From Siphonodentalium dalli (Eukaryota > Mollusca > Scaphopoda > Gadilida > Siphonodentaliidae): a stretch of 64,000 nucleotides of DNA. Shown in pieces: positions 57,317 to 64,000 of the stretch; the stretch's first letter is position 1, and each line of letters begins with the position of its first letter. The stretch is from positions 108,774,278-108,838,277 of the forward strand of contig CP136069.1 in NCBI GenBank assembly GCA_032622095.1. Reading direction: 5' to 3'. Below the pieces are notes generated by a model. That model saw only the letters and a list, made by a program, of their open reading frames with translations, was not told the DNA's origin and searched no databases. The translations under genes and the position numbers were made by a program.

Positions 57317-59085
57317 TTATTTTAGTTTTATACGATTAATTAGGTGTGATATCCTGTTTTGAAAATATGAAGATTTTTTATTGCAATAGTTTCATGTAAT
57401 ATAATGATATCAATAATTACCATGTGATCATCCAACATCCAGAGTATATGAGAGGATATTTTATAGATGTTGTCATTCCAAGTGAAATCTGTTATGAAAT
57501 GAGTGATGGCATATGATACAGAGCTCTGGTGGGTCAAGATAAACAACACTGGTGGCTGGCTGTTTGTTTATTCTAACTGTCAAATTGATTAATGGCAGCA
57601 TACGACTGGTGTTTTTCCTATTCTTGAAATTTCATTACAGGGTGAGATAAGGGCCCCCCTCACCTATATAAGTGTCTTCTAAATTCCATTAATTTGCTTC
57701 AAAAATAATTAACCCTTTCCAAGGTTTCCATAGACACATGCTATAATGTACATGGACTCTTCCTCATATCTCTTAATATCTATTGGGTATCTTGGCACAC
57801 TATTCACTTCTATCAATTTTGGTATTGACTGATTAATTGATTTTTGAAAATTATATAACCCTTCAGACACGTACTTTCAATTTGGAATTAAAATAACAGC
57901 TGATAGCCAATATGATTTATCTATGCAATGGGAAACAGGCAGATAAATATACATGACTATTGTAAGTGATGACATGTTTTGAAAATCAATATGGTAGATG
58001 TTAGTATTCCAGGAACCTTATTTTCCCATTTGTTCATATTTTCATGGTTGATTGAATTTTAGGGGCCACAGAGCACTTTAGTGTCCAAGCTACTTGTAAA
58101 ACATTGTAATGTGTGAAACCATTTAATCGAGGGCTAACTTACTTACTTTTATATGAACAATGTAGTGGTCATAGGGGCCAGCATCCTCATCATATTATGT
58201 CTGTATAACATTATATAGATAATACTTTTGAATTGTATAAACTACATATATTATTGAAAACCATACACCCCTGTTATGAAACACTTAATCTTATTTAATA
58301 CACAGGTCAGATCTGATCTTATATCTGTCTATGTTTGATAAACAAATAACTGGGGAGAATGGGGAGGGGGGGGGGGGGGTAATTAAAGTACCATTCAAAT
58401 ATGAGATGGAATCCCCTACATGTATGTTGTTTTAAGCAGTCTGGCTTGTCAACAAATTATAATTTCTCTTTAGAAGTGAATAAATTTTGAATATCTGGCA
58501 TGTCAAAAGTGGCAAAGATAGGGATTTATCACTTTTGCTTCCAATGAGTTAACTTAAACTCCTAAACATGTCCTCCGAAATCACTAAACCATTGGATCTC
58601 ACAGTGAGAGGTCCTTGGGTAAATAGGGACAGAGTTATGAGATTTAAAACTACTCCTCTTCACCCCAAATACCTTAACCCTTTCTTAAGACAAATTATTT
58701 GAGCTTTTGATTTCAAGTTGGGTACTGATATATGGATTGATTCCTGTGATCATATCTTTGACAAATTATCAGTTATGGCTAATCGCTATCGCCAAGGTAT
58801 GGGTTAAACATCTGCCGATCGTGATCGGCCTCTCGTTCCTGCAACCCAAGAATACAATCCTGGTATTCAGGCAAGGCTTCACATATTCTGTGTCCATGAC
58901 ACAGTTCCAGACAATGCCAAATATTTATCAGGTGGCGATAACAAAGACTCCTTGACAATCTTCTATTTTTTCGTGAATGGTCGAGTGCAGAATCTACATG
59001 CTGTTTCAAAAACACTGAATTATGTTTGCCATTGGGTCGAATGTCACGTGATACGGTCCGTGAATGTTGACGTTCGCTTAGAGTT
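57317..59085. other. Gene-free stretch with a G14 run at 58366-58379
   Basis: Intron-like AT-rich DNA. Overlapping frames at 58707-59015 on both strands have no motif. The G run, with GGGG upstream, could form a quadruplex on the + strand. Confidence 0.45.
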
Positions 59086-59400
59086 AGGGGTCATCTCAAA
59101 ACTCCAATCGGTACCGTTTTACCATTTACCGATTGTATTCAAGCCTATTGAATCGGAAAACAATCGGTAAACCGGACAGCGTAATCACGTTAGTAGCGTC
59201 ATGAACGGTAAAACCGATTCTACCGATCAAAATCCAAGAGTGAACGCATTACGTCGCAGTCGGTAAGTCAATCGATGAAATCGGTACCGATTGAAACTTT
59301 TAACGTTCGATTTGTTGTTGTATGAAAAAGTGAACGCCGCAGTCGCAAAGACACTCAGTGAAATCGGTACCGATTGAGACGTTTTATGTTGGAATTTTGT
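59086..59400. repeat. Cluster of AATCGGTACCGATT palindromes
   Basis: ATCGGTACCG or TACCGATT motifs occur at about 59107, 59127, 59165, 59209, 59279 and 59361. Two roughly 85-bp direct units (AGTGAACGC, CGCAGTCG, TGAAATCGGTACCGATTGA) end the cluster. Confidence 0.75.
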
Positions 59401-59970
59401 TATACATAGATCTAGGGCCTAGATGATCGTGGAAAAAAAATCCAATAGTAGTTTATTTGCATTGTTTTAGGTATTAGGTATTATTAGACTAATTGGCAGT
59501 AACAATTATCCTCATCGGAAATACTTCTATTTCGTTTCCGATTCCGTACTTTACATATGCACATAAATTGTATCATTTTCACTACACTTTCATCTCATCA
59601 AATTAGACTTTAATCATCATTAATTGTCATATCATCTACCATTTTAGCATAATCTGCATACTCATCCAATACTCATTCAAATATTACTAATTGTTTAGCA
59701 TATTAACGTATTTTATCGGCAATCTATTCAGATCTATTGTGATATTTCTTCACTGTTTATCTATTCGTTGCGCGATTGGCTGAATCCCATTAAGCTCCGC
59801 CCATCGCATGTCACTCACGTCTTGCTGGTGTGTGTTATTGGGTCGCGTTTCTATTATCCTCATGTATCGACAGATCTAATGTTAATCTCCCCAAATTAAT
59901 CGCATATATGAATCCAAGTTGCCATGGATTCTATTCCTATGGGAATGAGTCTCCAGACAGGCTGGGATGG
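59401..59970. other. No recognisable feature
   Basis: Spacer without a supported gene. Confidence 0.4.
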
Positions 59971-60550
59971 GTTTTTAGCTCACCTGAGACGAAGTTTCCG
60001 GTGGAGCTATAGTCATCACTTCTCGTCCATCGTCCGTCCGTCCGTCCATCCATCCGTCCGTCAACAATTCTTTAAACATCTTCTCATCTGGAACCATCAG
60101 ACCGAATGGGTTCATATTTGGTGACTCTCATTCAGATTTGTTCAAATTAGGTCACTGGGTCAAATAGTTGCGAAGCCAGGGCCATAACTCTTTCCCTCCA
60201 TAGTATTTCTTAGAACGACTTCTTCTCTTGTACCATCGGGTCAAATGGGTTCATATTTGGTGTGGATGTTCCATATGTGACTAACATTCAGATTTGTTCA
60301 AATGAGGTCACTGGGTCAAATAGTTGCGAAGACAGGGCCATAACTCTCTCCCTCCATAGTATTTCTCAAAACGACTTCTTCTCTTGTACCATCGGGTCGA
60401 ATGGGTTCATATTTGGTATGAAGGGTCCTTAGGTGACTGGGGTTCAGATTTGTTCAAAATGTGGGTCAAATGTGGGCGGAGCCAGGGACATAACTCATAA
60501 TTTTTTATTGAACTCCTTGATCAATCAGATCAATTAAAACAAAAAATTAA
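59971..60550 (+). mobile_element. Tandem-core element, AGCTCACC family, three units
   Basis: The cap AGCTCACC...GGTGGAGCT spans 59974-60005. Next come CCGTCCGTCCGTCCATCC and units of about 165 bp. Unit landmarks are ACCATCGGGTCAAATGGG TT, CATATTTGGTGTGGATGTTC and GGGCCATAACTC. Near the right end is a hairpin TTGATC-AATCA-GATCAA (about 60520-60536). The next element cap follows within 25 bases. Confidence 0.75.
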
Positions 60551-60559
60551 ATGTTTTTT

Positions 60560-61260
60560 ATGTTTACCCATACCATAGTATGGTAAACATAATGTCGACG
60601 TCCGGATTGACCACTCGTCGTGCGTCCGTCCGTCTGTCGAGTCGTCTGTCTGTCCATAGACACTTTACGCATGGTGCGATAATTCAAATATTTTCTATCC
60701 GATCGGAACCAAATTTTGTATATGAGTTTCTCAGACCAAAATACATATCGAGTTCAAATATGGGTTTGATCCGAGGTTTTTTTTATGGAGTTATGGCCCT
60801 TTTTCGACTTCGAATTCACGCATGCTGTCAACTCAAACAATTTTGATCTGATCGGAACCAAATTTGGTATGCGAGTTTCAGAGCCCAAAATACAGATCGA
60901 GTACGATGCTATAACCGAAGTATTTTTTGTCCGATTGTGTTCATATTTGATATGTAGGTTTATGATGACACGCCCCTCATCTGTATAGTTTTTGGTATTG
61001 ATTGGTTGATCGGTTTAGAAAATAATTAACCCTTTACACACATGCTATCCAATGCAATAAGTTGAACATATTTCTTCTGATCTGCCTCATATTTCTTACC
61101 TAGGTTTTTCTTAGCACATTCTTCGTCTGTATGGTTTTTGGTATTGTTTAATTAACCCTTTTCACTCTTATGTTTACTTAGAATTCACAGATCGAGTTCG
61201 AATATGGGTTTGATCCGATATATTTTAACAGAAATATGACCCTTTATAATTCAAGTAATT
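60560..61260 (+). mobile_element. Tandem-core element, ACCCATACCATAGTATGG family, copy 3
   Basis: The cap ATGTTTACCCATACCATAGT ATGGTAAACAT spans 60560-60590. Units resemble those at 50774 and 56796 and wear out towards 61260. Confidence 0.7.
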
Positions 61261-62064
61261 ACTGCTGGGAATTTGAACAGAACATATCTCACAGACCATG
61301 TGTGTTATTGAAATGAGTTAATTATCACTATGGACATTAGATATGACATGCTATAAAGCCTGATAGTGGTACCACTGGATGGCAGGATTTGTTTATCATA
61401 ATGTCAAATTGATTGATGACTATCTGGTGGAGTTCTGTTTTCTGTGCAATATTAAGTTAACCCCTTTGCTGAAACAGGTTCATTACATTAGTTAATGTAC
61501 ACAATATAGGACACCTATTCTAAAATATTAAATTGGAATAGTCCATTGTTACTTTGTAGGGATGTTTTACAGACATTTTGTTTACAGACACTGTTGTCTT
61601 ATCTTAGACAAAAATTAATCCACACATTCCTTAGTTCCATGATATGATGTCATTGAAAATGATTAACCCTCTCCACACATCATAGGGTTTTGATGCTTTT
61701 CATTTGATCATTCTTTCGTAGTTTGGATTTCGTAGCTCTAGGGGGGAATTGGGCTACATATGGTGAGGGACCTCAGGAACTCATGACCTACGACGAAATA
61801 ACAACACAGATATATAATGGTTCAGAATATTTCAGAATGTTTGAAATTTGAACATTATATATCTTATATTGCAATTCCGTCCCAGGTTTAGCCCCGCCTT
61901 CGAATTCGTCCAATCGCAACGGTTCTGATTGAATTGACATATACAGATCGCTTTAATTCGAGATTCGACATCATGCAGATCTGTATAATAATGTGTTACT
62001 TTCGATGTAATACCTCCTGGTCAAATATTACATCATATTAATCCTCTTGGCGTGTTCAGAATGG
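61261..62064. other. No supported gene
   Basis: Intron-like AT-rich DNA. Confidence 0.4.
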
Positions 62065-62340
62065 TAACATGAGTCGGTATATTATGTAATTCACTGTCAT
62101 AAAATTCATTAATCTAGTTACTCCTTTGTGTCTACAATTTCCGCGACCTGCTAACATGAGTTGGTATATTATGTAACTTTCTTCACAGTCTGTCTAGTAC
62201 AAACCACATGCATAAAAGTCATTAATCTTGTTACGCCTTAGTGTCTACGAATTCCGCGATATGCTAACATGAGTCGGTATATTATGTAATCTACTTCATG
62301 GTTCTTCTAGCGTAATGATATTGGTTGGCGATAAACTTAT
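62065..62340 (+). repeat. Tandem repeat with TAACATGAGTCGGTATATTA core, three copies
   Basis: The cores start at 62065, 62152 and 62265. Between them CATTAATCTTGTTACGCCTT and GTGTCTACGAATTCCGCGA phrases recur. The spacing changes from 87 to 113 by an internal insertion. Confidence 0.75.
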
Positions 62341-62639
62341 TTTCCTATGTGTGCCCGGCCAAAAATATACATATCCTAAAACGTTCCAATAAAGTTGCAA
62401 ATAAACCTGAAATAAAGCTAAGGAACAAAACTGTCACTCTGATATCACCCTCTGACCGCGAGAAGACGACTCCGGCTGCTTTATGAATGTAAGAACTTCT
62501 ATTATCCGTATATGTTCCTCCGCAATGTTCAGGTTAATGGTATATCTGTGTTGGATTATCCACCGTTGCGTTTTCTGGTTGATGGTCCATTTAAATTTGG
62601 ATATACATGTATATTCAGCTGTTCCAGGGTGTGTTCTTG
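62341..62639. other. No supported gene
   Basis: A 105-codon minus frame at 62434-62751 runs into the cap of the next element and has no motif. Confidence 0.4.
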
Positions 62640-64000
62640 TTAGCTCAACTTTACTTTGTAAAGTTTGAGCTATTGCCGTTGGCTTGGTATCCGTCGTGCG
62701 TGTGTGCGTGTATGCATGTGTGCGTGATTCGTCAACAATTTCCTTTAGCACGGGCTACAGTTCGTACCTTTGGTCCGATTATGAAATTTGTCATGGATGT
62801 TGACATTGACATGTAGATGGGAACGAGTCATTTTGGGGTCATTCGGAAAAAAAACATTGCCGCCAGCGGCCATCTTGGATTTCATAATTCAATTCATTAG
62901 CACGGGCTACAGGCCGTACTGTTCGTCTTATTGTCATGAAATTTGTCATGGGTGTTAATATTGACATGTAGATGGGAAACGAGTAATTTTGGGGTCATTC
63001 GGCCAAAAAACATGGCCGCCGGCAGCCATCTTAGATTTTACTCTTTGCATGACTAAATCCTTTGACACAGGCTACAGGTCGTACCTTTGGTCGGATCATC
63101 ATAAAATGGATGTTAACAATGACATGTAGATGGGAACGAGTCATTTTGGGGTCATTCGGCCAAAAATTATGACCACCAGCAGCCATCTTGGATTTTACTC
63201 TTTGTATGACTAAATCCTTTAGCACGGGCTACAGGTCGTACCTTTAGTCTGATCATCATGAAATTTGTCATGGCTGTTGAAATTGGAATATAGATGGGAA
63301 CGAGTCATTTTGGGGCCATTAGGACAAAAAACATGGCCACCAGCGGCCATCTTGGATTTCAAAATTTAATCCATTAGCATGGGCCACAGGTCGTACTCTT
63401 CACCTGATCATCATGAAATTTGTCATGGATGTTAATTTTGACATGTAGATGGGAACGAGTAATTTTGGGGTCATTCGGCCAAAAAACATGGCCGCCAGCA
63501 GCGATCTTGGATTTTACTCTTTGTATGATTAAATTCTTGAGCACGGGTTACAGGTCGTACCTTTAGTCTGATCATCATAAAATTTCTCATTGATGTTAAC
63601 AATGACATGTAGATGGGAACGAGTCATTTTGGGGTCATTCAGCCGAAAAACATGGCCGCCAGCAGCCATCTTGGATTTTACTCTTTGTATGACTAAATCC
63701 TTTAGCACGGGCTACAGGTCGTACCTTTATTCTGATCATCATAAAATTTGTCACGAATGTTAATAATGACATGTAGATGGGAACAAGTCATTTTGGGACC
63801 TTTATTCTGATCATCATAAAATTTGTCACGAATGTTAATAATGACATGTAGATGGGAACAAGTCATTTTGGGGTCATTCGGCCAAAAAACATGGCCACCA
63901 GCAGCCATCTTGGATTTTACTCTTTGTATGACTAAATCCTTTAGCACGGACTACAGGTCGTACCTTGAGTCTGATCATCATGAAATTTTTCATGGCTGTT
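62640..64000 (+). mobile_element. Tandem-core element, AGCTCAAC family (array C), cut by the window end
   Basis: The cap AGCTCAACTTTACTTTGTAA AGTTTGAGCT spans 62642-62671. Units are of the TTAGCACGGG subtype and in nearly the same order as array A (33697-35548). One unit carries a 75-bp exact internal duplication (63723-63797 and 63798-63872). The right end is outside the window. Confidence 0.8.

Overview
The window looks like a stretch of gene-poor, AT-rich, repeat-dense animal nuclear DNA. The mix of repeats points to a marine lophotrochozoan, most likely a mollusc and perhaps a gastropod. The pointers are several LINE types, a tRNA-headed SINE, many foldback and terminal-inverted-repeat elements, and tandem-core elements with palindromic ends and (TCCG)n blocks. 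This placement is an inference from repeat style, not a database result. No bacterial operons, CRISPR arrays or rRNA genes were seen.

Host genes: the one host exon I recognise is at 49745-49826 on the + strand. It has an AG acceptor, a GTAAGT donor and the conserved N-terminal segment of V-ATPase subunit H (ATP6V1H). A possible first coding exon lies at 21101-21152 (+). It has a good ATG context, a GTAAG donor and the matching phase 1, and an MiT/TFE-type E-box (TCACATGA) lies about 100 bp upstream. If this pairing is right, most of the window is a single repeat-filled intron of about 28.6 kb. A decayed C2H2 zinc-finger terminal exon (16751-17106, +) and an acidic-repeat ORF remnant (1784-2956, -) are the other gene-like segments.

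Retroelements: a nearly intact endonuclease plus reverse transcriptase LINE lies at 25224-28111 (-), with all visible catalytic motifs and one in-frame stop 82 codons before its natural end. An L1/Tx1-like LINE (36405-42412, -) is split by a 3.1 kb tandem-repeat element. Two 5'-truncated LINEs (about 7886-8560 + and 52785-54900 -) are each flanked by direct repeats longer than 100 bp that fit very long target-site duplications. Further fragments lie at 1-820 (ORF1 with coiled coil and SGNH-type esterase region), 862-1482, 5396-5612 and 31489-31775.

Non-autonomous DNA: 21.2-25.2 kb is a nested cluster of foldback elements. Several show 9-bp target duplications, and sister copies supply an empty site. 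A hAT-like element with an 8-bp duplication lies at 55158-56266. From 33.7 kb on, and at 6, 10.8, 18, 42-51, 56-57, 60-61 and 62.6-64 kb, there are tandem-core elements in at least six families. They share one plan: a palindromic 5' cap, a (TCCG)n-type block, roughly 150-175 bp tandem units carrying related phrases, and in some copies a 3' hairpin with a common terminus. An exact 886-bp tandem duplication (46760-48532) is either very recent or an assembly artefact.
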